This document shows positions 34,701 through 46,801 of a stretch of 64,000 bases of DNA, piece after piece (positions within the stretch are counted from its first letter, which is position 1; each line of letters opens with the position of its first letter). Under the pieces are notes generated by a model. It worked only from the letters and a program-made list of their open reading frames with translations. It was not told where the DNA came from and ran no database searches. The position numbers and the translations under genes were made by a program. Source of the stretch: Anadara kagoshimensis (taxonomy: Eukaryota > Mollusca > Bivalvia > Arcoida > Arcidae); NCBI GenBank assembly GCA_021292105.1, contig CM037870.1, forward strand, positions 67,249,260-67,313,259. Reading direction: 5' to 3'.

Positions 34701-37700
34701 CAACCAACCAAGACAAAACAAAGAAAATACAGCCAACCAAAACAAAACAAAGAAAATACAGCCAACCAAGACAAAACAACGAAAATACAACCAGCTAAGA
34801 CAAAACAAAGAAAATACAGCCAACAAAGACAAAACACTAAAAATACAGCCAACCAAGACAAAACAATGAAAATACAGCCAACCAAGAAAAAACAAAGAAA
34901 ATGCAGCCAACCAAGACAAAACAAAAAAATACAGCCAACCAGGACAAAACAAAGACAATACAGCCAACCAAGACAAAACAAATAAAAACTACCAACCAAG
35001 ACAAAACAAAGAAAATACAGCTAAATAAGATAATAACAAACAAAATACAACCAACCAAGACAAAACAAAGAAAAAACAGCCAACCAAGACAAAAAAATAC
35101 AACCAACCAAGACAAAACAAAAACAATACAGCCAACCAAGACAAAAGAAAGAAAATACAGCCAACAAAGACAATAACAAAGAAAATACAATCAACCAAGA
35201 CAAAATAAAGAAAATACAGCCAACCAAGATAAAACAAAGAAAATACAGCCAACCAAGACAAAACAAAGAAAATACAACCAACCAAGACAAAACAATAGAA
35301 ACACAGCAAACCAAGACAAAACAAAAAAAAAATACAACCAACCAAGACAAAACAATGGAAATACAGCTAACCAATACCAAACAAAGAAAATACAAACAAT
35401 CATGAAAAAACAAAGTAAATACAGGTAGCAAAGACAAAACAAATATAATACAACGAATCAAGACAAAACAAAGACAATACAGCCAACCAAGACAAAACAA
35501 AGAAATTACAGCCAACCAAGGCAAAACAAAGAAAATACAGCCAACCAAGACAAAACAAAGAAAAAACAGCCCACCAAGACAAAAGAAAGACAATACAGCC
35601 AACCAAGACAAAACAATGAAAATACAACCAACCAAGACAAAACAAAGAAAATACAGCCAACCAAAACAAAACAAAGAAAATACAGCCAACCAAGACAAAA
35701 CAAAGAAAATACAACCAGCTAAGACAAAACAAAGAAAATACAGCCAACCAAGACAAAACAATGAAAATACAGCCAACCAAGACAAAACAAAGAAAATACA
35801 GCCAACCAAGACAAAACAATGAAAATACAGCCAACCAAGAAAAAACAAAGAAAATGCAGCCAACCAAGACAAAGCAAAGAAAATACAGCCAACCAAGACA
35901 AAACAAAGAAAATACAGCCAACCAAGACAAAACAAATAAAAACTACCAACCAAGACAAAACAAAGAAAATACAGTCAACCAAGTCAAAACAACGAAAATA
36001 CAGCCAACCAGACAAAAAAATACAACCAACCAAGACAAAAAAAAGACAATACAGCCAACCAAGACAAAAGAAAGAAAATACAGCCAACCAAGACAAAACA
36101 AACAAAATACAACCAACCAAGACAAAACAAAGAAAATACAGCCAACCAAGACAAAACAAAGACAATACAGCCAACCAAGACAAAAGAAAGAAAATACAGC
36201 CAACCAAGACAAAAGAAAGAAAATACAACCAACCAAGACAATAACAAAGAAAATACAATCAACCAAGACAAAATAAAGAAAATACAGCCAACCAAGATAA
36301 AACAAAGAAAATACAGCCAACCAAGACAAAACAAAGAAAATACAACCAACCAAGACAAAACAAAGAAAATACAACCAACCAAGACAAAACAATAGAAACA
36401 CAGCAAACCAAGACAAAACAAAAAAAAATACAACCAACCAAGACAAAACAATGGAAATACAGCAAACCAATACCAAACAAAGAAAATACAAACAATCATG
36501 AAAAAACAAAGTAAATACAGGTAGCAAAGACAAAACAAATATAATACAACGAATCAAGACAAAACAAAGACAATACAGCCAACCAAGACAAAACAAAGAA
36601 ATTACAGCCAACCAAGGCAAAACAAAGAAAATACAGCCAACCAAGACAAAACAAAGAAAAAACAGCCCACCAAGACAAAAGAAAGACAATACAGCCAACC
36701 AAGACAAAACAATGAAAATACAACCAACCAGACAAAACAAAGAAAATACAGCCAACCAAAACAAAACAAAGAAAATACAGCCAACCAAGACAAAACAAAG
36801 AAAATACAACCAGCTAAGACAAAACAAAGAAAATACAGCCAACCAAGACAAAACAATGAAAATACAGCCAACCAAGACAAAACAAAGAAATACAGCCAAC
36901 CAAGACAAAACAATGAAAATACAGCCAACCAAGAAAAAACAAAGAAAATGCAGCCAACCAAGACAAAGCAAAGAAAATACAGCCAACCAGGACAAAACAA
37001 AGACAATACAGCCAACCAAGACAAAACAAATAAAAACTACCAACCAAGACAAAACAAAGAAAATACAGCCAACCAAGTCAAAACAACGAAAATACAGCCA
37101 ACCAGACAAAAAAATACAACCAACCAAGACAAAAGAAAGACAATACAGCCAACCAAGACAAAACAAAGAAAATACAGCCAACCAAGACAAAACAAAGAAA
37201 ATACAACCAACCAAGACAAAACAAAGAAAATACAGCCAACCAAGACAAAACAAAGACAATACAGCCAACCAAGACAAAGAAAGAAAATACAGCCAACCAA
37301 GACAAAAGAAAGAAAATACAACCAACCAAGACAATAACAAAGAAATACAATCAACCAAGACAAAATAAAGAAAATACAGCCAACCAAGATAAAACAAAGA
37401 AAATACAGCCAACCAAGACAAAACAAAGAAAATACAACCAACCAAGACAAAACAAAGAAAATACAGCCAACCAAGACAAAACAAAGACAATACAGCCAAC
37501 CAAGACAAAACAAAGAAAATACAGCCAACCAAGACAAAACAAAGAAAATACAGCCAACTGAGACTAAACAAAGAAAATACAGCCAACCAAGACAAAACAA
37601 AGAAAATACAGCCAACCAAGACAAAACAAAGAAAATACAGCCTACCAAGACAAAACAAAGAAAATACAGCAAACCAAGACAAAACAAAGAAAATACAACC

Positions 37701-37808
37701 AGCTAAGACAAAACAAAGAAAATACAGCCAACCAAGACAAAAGAAAGGAAATACAGACACTCAAGACAAAACAAACAAAGAAAATACAGCCAACTAATAC
37801 AAAACAAA
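31741..37808. repeat. 29-bp satellite, about 205 monomers, with 1.1-1.25 kb higher-order repeats
   Basis: The monomer is approximately aaagaaaatacagccaacca followed by agacaaaac (29 bp). It is strongly strand-asymmetric: A/C-rich with about one T per monomer. A private variant (aaaataaag) recurs at 32720, 33963, 35202, 36270 and 37362. A second (aatcatg with a run of A) recurs at 32918, 34157, 35402 and 36498. Spacings are therefore about 1243, 1239, 1068 and 1092 bp. Long open frames (up to 605 codons on the minus strand, hydrophobic Phe/Leu/Trp/Cys repeats of 29 residues) arise because 3 x 29 nt lacks stops. Confidence 0.96.
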
Positions 37809-38660
37809 GTATTCTAATATATATGCCTGTACAAAAAGTTGATTGTTTTCAAGATAATTAACAATTTCGGTATTCGTTTGCATTTGTGACCTTGACCATT
37901 GAACCCATGACATTCATCTAGATATCAAAAATATATTTTTTTTATTCAATATCAACATATTCTAATATACATACCTACACAAAAAGTTCGCAGTTTACGA
38001 TAATTAACAATTTATGTATTTGTTTACAACTGTGACCTTGACCTTTGATCTCATGTCTTTCATACACATAAATTCATCGAAAGGGCAATACAAATAATAT
38101 TTTTCCAGATTTTTAACAATTTCGATATTTGTTTGCATCTTTGACCAAGACCTTTGAATCCATGACTTTAATCTTAATTTCAAAAAGACCTACAATATAT
38201 AATATATATATATATATATGTCTATACAAAAAGTTGATAGTTTTCCAGATAATTACCTGTTTAGAATTGCTTTTCGTCTGTGACCTTGGACTTCATTTAT
38301 ATCAAAATGATCATTAGGCCAAATGTCTACAGTATTCTAATACATATGCCTATACAAAACGTTTATAGTTTACCCGGTATTTAACAATTTCGGCATGTAT
38401 TTGCATTTATGACATTGACCTTCGAACCTTAGCTCTTTATCTATATATAAAAATGATCGTTTGTTCAATACCTACAATATTCTAGTATACATGACTATGC
38501 AAAACGTTGATAGTTCTCCAGATATTTAACAATTTTGATATTAATTTGCATCTGTGATTTTGACCTTTGTATCCATGACCTTCATTTATATATCAAGCCG
38601 ATCGTTACACCAGTACCTATAATGTTTTATGGTTATACAAAGAGTTGATAGTTTTCCAGA
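37809..38660 (+). repeat. Degenerate tandem repeat of 125-150 bp, about 6 copies
   Basis: Each unit has tattctaatata, atgcctatacaaaa-gttgat, ttaacaatttcgg, gtgaccttgacctttgaac and catgaccttcatttatatat. Anchors occur near 37830, 37979, 38226, 38354, 38500 and 38636. The first unit is truncated by the 29-bp satellite. Confidence 0.82.
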
Positions 38661-38682
38661 TATATTGACAAATATTGTAATT

Positions 38683-39467
38683 TTAGTAATTTTCCTTGAA
38701 GAATCTTGACATTTCCCCAATTTGAGCCCTACAGCAATAGTTTGCAGTGGTTCTGGTGGTGGTGGCATACCAACAACCTGACAAGAACGACAAGTTTAAC
38801 AAAATTTCAGATTCGCGATCGATACCGGGCCACCATACTTTAGTACGAAGACGTCTCTTTATCATAACGATGCGTGGATATCCTTCATGCGCAATTTCCA
38901 AAACGTGATTACGCATACTACTGGGAATTACTATACGTGTTCCTCGCAATATCAAATTGCCTATTACGCATAGTTCATTACGTACAAAGAAATATTTCGG
39001 GTTTTCTACATTTCCCCAAATTACTCAGCTCAGCGTCGTGTGCGGATGCACGTTCTATCTCGGAAGTAGTCAACGCACAGGGTGTTGCAGATTTAGCTAC
39101 AAATTTCACATAATCGACGGATTCTTCAGAACATTTCTGATCTCCAAATTTCGCATCTACCGTAGTCAATCTAGATAACGAATCTGCAATGAATATGTTT
39201 CACGATAAACTCGTAAGGTTGTATCCTAAGGACCCAGCGTTCGATACGCGCACTCAGTTTGGACCTTTCAGAGTAAATAAACTCTAACGGCTTATGATTG
39301 GTCCATAACTCAAATTCAGTTCCAAACAAGTACATGTGAAATCTTTCACAAGCCCAGACTATACCTAGCGGTTCTTTCTCGGTTTGAGAATACCTTTTCT
39401 CAACATCACTTAACGTGCGACTAGCGTAACAAGTAACTCGGTATTCACCGTTTTTGTTCTTGTATTA
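38683..39467 (-). pseudogene. Gypsy RNase H and integrase zinc-binding fragment
   Basis: The minus strand encodes RNase H features (TCYASRTL, EKRYSQTEKEPLGIVWA, KPLEFIY, RIERW). It continues into an H2C2-type segment (EIAHEGYP, WWPGIDRE, CQVVG). The zinc region is frame-disrupted and the catalytic core is absent. Confidence 0.82.
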
Positions 39468-39585
39468 GACATTTCTAACCTTTGGTCGGAGTAGGACTCG
39501 GAGTTAGAGTTGTACTTCAAAGAAGGTCATCTCAAAATTATTTTGTGGTCTTAAGAACATTTCACGTCATCGTTCTACGGATTGT
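39468..39585 (+). repeat. Left outer terminal inverted repeat of the foldback element
   Basis: Matches the reverse complement of about 44680-44797 over about 115 bp, with small indels after the first 33 bases. TSD TATTA at 39463-39467. Confidence 0.85.
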
Positions 39586-39894
39586 TATTGCAAACGTTTT
39601 GATAACCTGGTAAATGGCGAGTCAGTTCGATATATTCTATGCCATAGAAAGCTTCATTGGATATAAACATTGATATTAAATATCATATAATATCATATCC
39701 TAAGGTGACATCGAAAACGCATAACAACATATAAAACAAGTCAATACATGCTTATAACTTGACTTGTATATGTAGCGAAGCATTTCCGGTTTTAGAAGTT
39801 CATGAGCGAAAATGGCTGTAAAATTAGAATTGAACAATCAAACACACTTATCGATGTTCAAATTGCAAAAAAGCAAAGTTAAAACTTTGAAAAC

Positions 39895-40015
39895 CGACAA
39901 ATCCAGTAAAACATGTGAACCCCAACCAGGGAATTCGAAGCGAGACAGGATGCTCCGAGAATGTAGTGCCTCCTGTTTATTTAGCTACACCCGTCACTTG
40001 TGAAATCAAAACCGA
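39895..40015 (-). mobile_element. Dispersed repeat copy nested in the foldback element
   Basis: The reverse complement has gggtgtagctaaataaacag, gaggcactacattc, ggagcatcctgtct and gttcacatgtttt, a diverged 3' fragment of the family. Confidence 0.6.
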
Positions 40016-40419
40016 AAACAAAATTAATTTGAAAGAGACTAAAGGCAATTGTGAACCAACAAAAAATTATTTGAACAATAATTTAACCGGAATCAGAATC
40101 GTCAATCTCTAAAACCTTCGATGTTTTCGGAACCTTTTTATTTAGAAATATTGCGTAACCTTAATGATTACTTATCACAAGGTCTCTTTGCTTTGCTTTT
40201 ACTTTTTCTTAGGTGGTTTCGACTTGCTGACGCTATTGTTGTTTTTCAAGTTTAATGCATTAGTTATTTTATTTATTCCTTAGGTACTGAGTGTTATGAT
40301 TTCTTCTGTGGATTCGCGTGTATCCCCGTTTTCTTTTCTTTCTACATTGTTCGAATTTAATGTTGCGATAATTGCAAATGAAATTGACGTTATGCGCATT
40401 ATATTGTGGGACAATTTAG

Positions 40420-41110
40420 TCAGGGGGCAGATCTCAAAAAGTAGCCTCTTTATTGACCCCCCCCCCCTAAACTTTTTTGTTAAAAGCAGGAAACATGGTG
40501 GATATTATTGCCCTATATGTACCAAATTAAGCTAGGTATGTTTTCACCTTGACTTTTTCCCTTTAATGGAAATATGGCTTCCAATCCAAGATGGCCGCCA
40601 AAAATGATAATTCAAGTATAAAATTCAATATCAAATTAACCATTCAGTTTTTTTTAGTTGAAATTTGGTATTTGATCAATTAAATATTTATACTAATTTT
40701 GCATGAATAATTATTGGTTGTAAAATTCAATATGGCCGCCATTTTTAAGATGGCAGACGTATAATCATTGTTCATTTTAAATCAAAAACAACAAAGGATG
40801 TCATTATTTTATGAAATTAAACCAATATTTTGTGTTTAATATATATGCACTTAGTTAGGCCTAGTGTATTTCTACCTTGACTTTTCCGTTTAATGAAAAT
40901 ATGGCTGCCAAATCCAAGATGGCCACCAAAAATGATAATTTTAAAAAATAAAATTGAATAACAAATTAACTGCTGAACCTTTTGAGTTGAAATTTGGTGT
41001 TTGGTCAATTAAATATTTATTCTAATTTTCCATGAATAATTATTGGTTGTAAAATTCAATATGGCCGCCATTTTCAAGATGACCGCCTTATAATCGCCAC
41101 GCTGCATTAT
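40420..41110 (+). repeat. Left inner arm of the foldback element (two direct ~327-bp units)
   Basis: Two direct units begin with ccttgactttttcc-tttaat at about 40547 and 40874. Each contains caagatggccgcc, aaatttggta/gttt, ataattattggttgtaaaat and atatggccgccatttt. The whole arm is the reverse complement of the right arm with high identity. Confidence 0.85.
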
Positions 41111-41975
41111 TTAAATACAATAAACCAATATATTAAATTTGGTTATATATATATATACTAGTTAACTGGCTCCTTTTAAAAGCTTTTTACACAAGCATGA
41201 TTCACATACACAAACAACGTGCAGTAGAATGTGTTTTACAATAATTAAGCTGCACAAACATCACAAAGATTCAACAATTCCACATTCATAAATATTGAAG
41301 GTCAATTCCCCAACCACTAACAAGAGTTAATGGTAGTTTTTACTGAGGAAATAAACAGATTCCAAACCTTTTCCTGATAATTAATGTGTTTAATGTGCAT
41401 GATCGGAACGTATCTTTTAAAGTGGCAATGACGGAACCTATGGCTGTGAAGTTCATGAAGGTTTTTGTTAAGGGTTGATAGTTTGAAATAGATTACAAAC
41501 AAAAGCATCTACACTTGATAACAGCATTGACGACTTTATCGTATATTCATAAGCTTTCAGTTCAGTTTTTAAAGTCTGTAATTTGTTTGAACACTTCCCA
41601 TGCTCAATCACTGTCTGTTGATTAAACACCAACAGATCTAAATGTTTTTCTTCTGATATTTCTTTTTTTGTTCTAGTACGCACTTAAACCTTACTGTTTA
41701 GTTGTGAAACAAAACCAAGAGAATAAAAACAACTGATCATTATCCGTTATTCTATCCATCTCACTCGGCATAAGGAACAAGTCTTGAGTGCCTATTTATG
41801 GTTTGCACAAAGACTTGATGTATCTCGCACTGTACTTGAGAATGTAGTATTTGGACTCGCAACCCTCCACTAACTACTGACTCATTGCCTTGTAGTTCCT
41901 TGCAGAACTCGTTTGATATAAAACTAGTCAGTTAAGCCTTATTCCCTCCTGTATTTATAGAATTGTTCAAATTCT
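41111..41975. other. Inner spacer of the foldback element, left part
   Basis: AT-rich, including a short TA run near 41140-41155. No coding signal recognised. Confidence 0.4.
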
Positions 41976-42300
41976 CAGGCAACATGGAATTCCATCTCTC
42001 TTCTGCATTCTTTAAATCTGTTTATACAACGGCGTAAACTGCTAACAAATGATGTAGGGATAGTGCAAGCCTTGGCTTATGAAGGCCCTCATAAAGTTTT
42101 ATGGCTGTCATCACAATATAGTATGGCGACTCTGTATCCGAAAAAACCATGGATATGTGGCGTCCCGAAATCCCATATTCCTTTCATTCTAAAAAGTGTG
42201 GGGTGCTCAATTACCCTTCCAGGTCACTCGTTCTCACTTTCCTGGTGGATGTTCCTGTGTTAAACTTAATTTGAAAGTTTCAAGATTGGTATGTTTGATT
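41975..42300 (+). mobile_element. Dispersed repeat copy nested in the foldback element's centre
   Basis: caagccttggcttatgaagg, tggctgtcatcacaatat, caattacccttccaggtcac, cctggtggatgttcctgtgt: the family order. It shows that retroelement copies entered the transposon secondarily. Confidence 0.72.
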
Positions 42301-43625
42301 TAAATTTATTCTTTTTGTCTGGTTTAAGCCTTTACAAAAGCAAACAATCTACTCTAACACTATTTTCTAAAACGATACTTTGTGGTTACTGCGAGACAAT
42401 CTTCAAAGTGCATATTATGGTCTTCCAATGCTGTCCCATATGTTATCGTACAGGTCTTTTTTCGGTACCATTAGAGAATTTCAAAAATCAAAACAATAAT
42501 AGCTAAATAATAACATTCTACCAGTGAAAGCAGGAAGAGGTAATGGAGATAGTGACATACGGGACAAAAAGAAGTAACTGTATTCTTAGTAACACTATCA
42601 GGTAGTTTACGACCAATCAACAAACATCTGATGTAGTCACAGGTTGATGATATCATCCAGAAATGTTCTGAAAAAAGATATAAAGATTTGTACCATAATA
42701 CTATTAGAGAGTATGACATTGGTTAACAGCATTAGGAAAGCGCAAATTCACAAACCTTTGACAACTTTGTCGTAGATTTGATAGCACAAAGTGTCATATA
42801 AGGAAAAGTGATAGTTTTGTGATGTTTTGTTTGATTGATATTTTGATAAATATTTTGATTTTTATGAAGTCTGACAAGAAAAAAAATAAATCAAAATCAA
42901 ACACAACAATCCATCCACAAATTGCAATCATAGAGCATTAAAACCATTAAGAACTGGTAAGAATAATTCGATTTAAAGAATAATACAAGTATTGCAGAAG
43001 AGAGATAGAAAGTTGAAAGTTGGAATAATTCAATCTACATATCTGCGAGAATAAGGAATGAATCTTTTTTTTTTAGTTTTATATCAAATGAGATAAACAA
43101 AAAAGGTGTATGGCAAGCAGTTGATGGTTAGGTTAGGTTTTTTTGGATGCAAATACTTCATTCCCGAGTACAGGGCGAGGTAAATCAGGTCTTTGAGCAA
43201 ACTATAAAGAGGCAGGCACAAGAATTGTTCTTTGTGCCAAAGGAGCCAAAGAAACGGATAATGGCCAGACGCTTATCCTTTGTAGAGATGCAGATGTTTT
43301 TTAAAGTCTTGGTTTTTGTTACACAATTAATGTTTTGGAAATAAATGATTGTTATTCAAACCTATATTTACAGCTGTTGAATTTTTGAACCAGGGAAATA
43401 TGTTATATTCTGATCATACTTATATAATAAGTATAAGGGATATACGTATAGAATATATTACTGCAAGGTGCCCATGGAAGTTAATCATGTTGCTGTTGGA
43501 CCTCTTTGAATGTTTGAATGAACGAGATGACTAATTTTTATTGCAAACGTCAAAGGTCATAGCTATTAAATTGATTCAAATTATCTTTATTGAAAACTTG
43601 AAAAACGTTTCGGCTTAAATCCAAT
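42301..43625. other. Inner spacer of the foldback element, right part
   Basis: No transposase motif, repeat or RNA feature recognised. Short open frames (for example 43147-43344) look incidental. Confidence 0.4.
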
Positions 43626-43629
43626 CCTT

Positions 43630-44345
43630 TGCTGTATTTGATTTAAAATGCAGCGCTATGATTGCAAGTCGGCCATCTTAAAAATGGCGTCATATTGAAC
43701 TTAACAACCATAGTTTGTTCATGAAAAATTAGTATAAATATTTATAAATATTTAATTGATCAAATACCAAATTTCAACTCAAAAGGTTAGGCGGTTGATT
43801 TGTTATTGAATTTTAATTTTAGAATTATCTTGGTGGCCATCTTGGATTTGGCAGCCATATTTTCATTAAACGGAAAAAGTCAAGGTGGAAACATACTAAG
43901 ACTAACTAAGTACATATATATTAAATACAATACATTGGTTTAATGGCATAAAATAATGACATACTATGTTGTATTTGATTTAAATGCAGTGCGATAATTA
44001 TACGTCGGCCACCTTAAAAATGGCGGCCATATTGAATTTTACAACCAATAATTATTCATGGAAAATTAGTATAAATATTTAATTGATCAAATACCAAATT
44101 TCAACTTAATAAGCTGAATGGTTAGTTTTATATTGAATTTTTATACTTAAATTATCTTTTTTGGCGGCCATCTTGGATTGGCAGCCATATTTCCATGAAA
44201 TGGAAAAAGTCAAGGTAGAAACATACCTAGCCTAACTCAGTACATATAGGGCAATAATATCCACCATGTTTCCTGCTTTTAACAAAAAAGTTTAGGGAGT
44301 GTCACATTTTTGGGATCTGCCCCCTGACTAATTACACGGAAACGA
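43630..44345 (-). repeat. Right inner arm of the foldback element
   Basis: Reverse complement of 40420-41110, again with two direct units (ggcggccatcttggattgg words near 43.85 and 44.17 kb) and the shared terminus at the gggcaataatatccaccatg segment. Confidence 0.85.
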
Positions 44346-44679
44346 ACATCAGATAATGAATGGAAAAGCATGTGGGGAACTGGTCATATTGATAATATTA
44401 TTACTTTTGTATTTTACAATTTCATTGGGTTTCTCTAAATTATACTAATGTCACAATGTATAATGTAATTCAAAACGTTTAAACTGAAGGAATCGATTTG
44501 AAATTAATTGTCAGATCCACAAATAATTCGTAACAATAAAATGTAAAATAGAACAAATTTAAGACACCCAATATGACTGATTATTCACATTCCTATTACT
44601 GAGCGTGATGATAAAATGTTATTTTTCACTCTATAAAATCTGATAAGACAGTGCAGTTATGACATCTGATGGTTTTTAA

Positions 44680-44797
44680 AGAAAGTTCGTAGAACTAAAG
44701 GCGTGAAATGTTCTTAAGACAAAAATATTTTGAGATGACCCACTTTTAAGTACAACTCTTACTTCGAGTCCTACTCCGACCAAAGGTTAGAAATGTC
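44680..44797 (-). repeat. Right outer terminal inverted repeat of the foldback element
   Basis: See 39468-39585. TSD TATTA at 44798-44802. Confidence 0.85.
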
Positions 44798-45021
44798 TAT
44801 TAGAACACTACCCAGTCCTACTGGCGATGCATCGGTAACTACAACTGAATTTGCATTTCGGTCGAAATAACCCACTTTGTCAGCGTTTGTCAACCTTGCT
44901 TTTGACTCATCGAAAGCGTGTTGCTGCGATTTCTTCCACTAAAAAGAAACACCTTTCTTAGTCAGTTTTCTAAGTGGTTCTATAACTGTTGCTAGATCCG
45001 GTATGAAACGCGCTGAATAAT

Positions 45022-46152
45022 TTACGAGTCCGAGAAAACTCCTAGTTTCGGATGCCGATTCTTGAATACGCGCTTTCGCGACTGCCTCGATTTAGATTGT
45101 GTTCGACCTATACCTTGTGCAGACAGCAAATGTCCCATGAATTCAAATTCATCCCTTTTGATTTTACATTTACCTTTGTTTAAAGGTAAACCCTTCTGCT
45201 GAATACACTGTAATAACTTTTCTAGTCGAATGGTATGTTGTTCTTCATCTGCACCATGAACAATATATCGAACTCCTTCACATCCTTGTAAGGCTTGTTG
45301 TATGACTCTTTGATACATTTCCGGGGCACAGCTTATACCAAACATTAGTCGTCTGTAGCGGTAAAGATCCTTATGTGTGACGAACGTAGTTATTTGTCTA
45401 GACTGTTCGCTAAGTTCAATTTGATGAAATGCCCACTTGATGTCAAGTTTACTGAACACTTTACTCTGGTTCAGATTGTACAACACTTCATCAACAGTTG
45501 GTATCGGATGTCGTTCGCGTATGATGGCAGTATTTGCCATTCTCATGTCCACACAAAGTCTAATGTCATCTTTCTTAGGAACTATTACCACTGGTGATAT
45601 CCACGGTGTCGGGCCCTCTGCCTTTTCAATGACTGGTTTAGCTGAAACCTTTTCCCTCAAACTAAATGGAATTCTTCTTAGCGGTTGTGCAATAGGTTTA
45701 ACATTTCTATCAATAGGAATTTCAAGTTGAAAATCATTTAACTTGCCAAGTCCTTCGAAACACGCTTTGTGCTTTACAAAAATATAGTTGGTTTCATTTA
45801 TACTATTGACTGAAACATCCGGCCCAAAATTTAAAACATTTAACTTCATCGCTGTATCGCTACCTAGTAATGCACGTCCTTTCTGTTCAATAACAGTAAA
45901 GTCAACTTTAACAGTTACATTTCCAAATGAGATATCGGCAACAAAACAGCCAATAACGTTTAAGGGTGTATCATTTCCATATGAGAAAAGTTGTTTGTTG
46001 TATTTCCTTGACTCACAAATAATTTTAGATTGTTTCAAATATTTCCAGAGTTGTTTATCAATAATATTACAGCTAGCACCTGAATCTATTATCATGTCAA
46101 TGTTTGGAACACCTCCTATCTGCACAGGGACTGTCACATGTTTGTCGTCCAC
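45022..46152 (-). pseudogene. Gypsy protease and reverse transcriptase region, catalytically disrupted
   Basis: 376-codon open frame. It has a retropepsin-type DSGAS triad with a GSDTAMKLNV flap region, then RT motifs PWISPVVIVPKKD, RLCVDMRMAN, FSKLDIKWAFHQIEL and LMFGISCAPEMYQ. At the catalytic site the frame reads GVRYIVHG: the aspartate pair expected between the tyrosine region and IVHG is missing (about four codons), so this copy could not polymerise. The frame then shifts near 45.07 kb; beyond it, RT thumb-type coding continues in another frame with an in-frame stop. Confidence 0.85.
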
Positions 46153-46259
46153 TATCGAAAATGCATAGTCACCTGAAGTATCGGCAACTTCCTCTGTATC
46201 AACACAATGAATTCTGTGTCTACCTTTCTTATTACTGTTTCTACCTTTCTTATCACTGC

Positions 46260-46395
46260 TAAATGTTTTGTGTTTTTACAACACACTGAGAAATGTCCAA
46301 TTTTGTGGCATTTGAAGCACTCCTTGTTTTTCGCAGGGCAATCGGAACTATTTTGTAAATTTTCAGATTTGTTACAACGATAACACTTTTGCTCA
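46260..46395 (-). pseudogene. Gypsy nucleocapsid zinc-knuckle region
   Basis: The minus strand encodes two Cys-rich segments (CYRCNKSENLQ, then CFKCHKIGHFSVCC). The second fits the CX2CX4HX4C retroviral-type zinc knuckle. Frame-disrupted from its neighbours. Confidence 0.7.
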
Positions 46396-46399
46396 TCTT

Positions 46400-46801
46400 T
46401 TACTGTCCGTGATCTACCACTGAAACTTTGATATCAACGTCTGTAAATTCACAGTAATCAGCTTGCTGACGAAGCCTTGTAACATATTGATAAACTGTTT
46501 TGGTGGGGGACTGTTTTATTTTCCGAAACACGTGCCTTTCATATGTAACATTAACTTTTGGTTTGAAATAATTGTCAAATTGCTTTAATGCAACAGTGTA
46601 CACCGTTTCCGGTTCTTCTGGTTCAACTGTGGGAAATGTGAAAAATATGTCCTGTACTTTCGGACCATTGCAATGTAACAGAAGTGCCTTACTTTGCTCA
46701 GCATCTTTGACTCCTTTCCCATCTTGTCCATCTTGTACCAGTTGACGACGGATCCCCATGGCAATCAAACTGTGGGACACACCCCAGGTCAGAAATTGCA
46801 A
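46400..46801 (-). pseudogene. Gypsy gag fragment
   Basis: 133-codon frame with RHVFRKIKQ and VYQYVTRLRQQADYCEF, typical of gypsy-type capsid C-terminal regions. Upstream residues overlap another frame, so the gag start is lost. Confidence 0.72.

Larger units (their letters stand above)
39468..44797. mobile_element. Foldback-type DNA transposon, 5.33 kb, inserted in the gypsy element
   Basis: Both ends carry the same inverted terminus (gacatttctaacctttggtc, then ggagtaggactcg), alignable for about 115 bp. The flanks carry a 5-bp duplication TATTA at 39463-39467 and 44798-44802, in the middle of the gypsy pol frame. Removing the insertion and one TATTA rejoins the RT and RNase H coding sequence. 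Inner inverted arms of about 0.7 kb lie at about 40.42-41.11 and 43.63-44.34 kb. No transposase-like frame is seen, so the element is non-autonomous. Confidence 0.82.

Noticed and set aside
31671-37760. Many open frames, including a 605-codon hydrophobic minus-strand frame
   Set aside because: 29-bp satellite artefact: 87 nt (29 codons) per superunit without stops. The apparent multi-pass membrane protein is only base composition.
45373-46168. Plus-strand frames opposite the gypsy protease/RT
   Set aside because: Antisense shadows of the minus-strand PR-RT frame.
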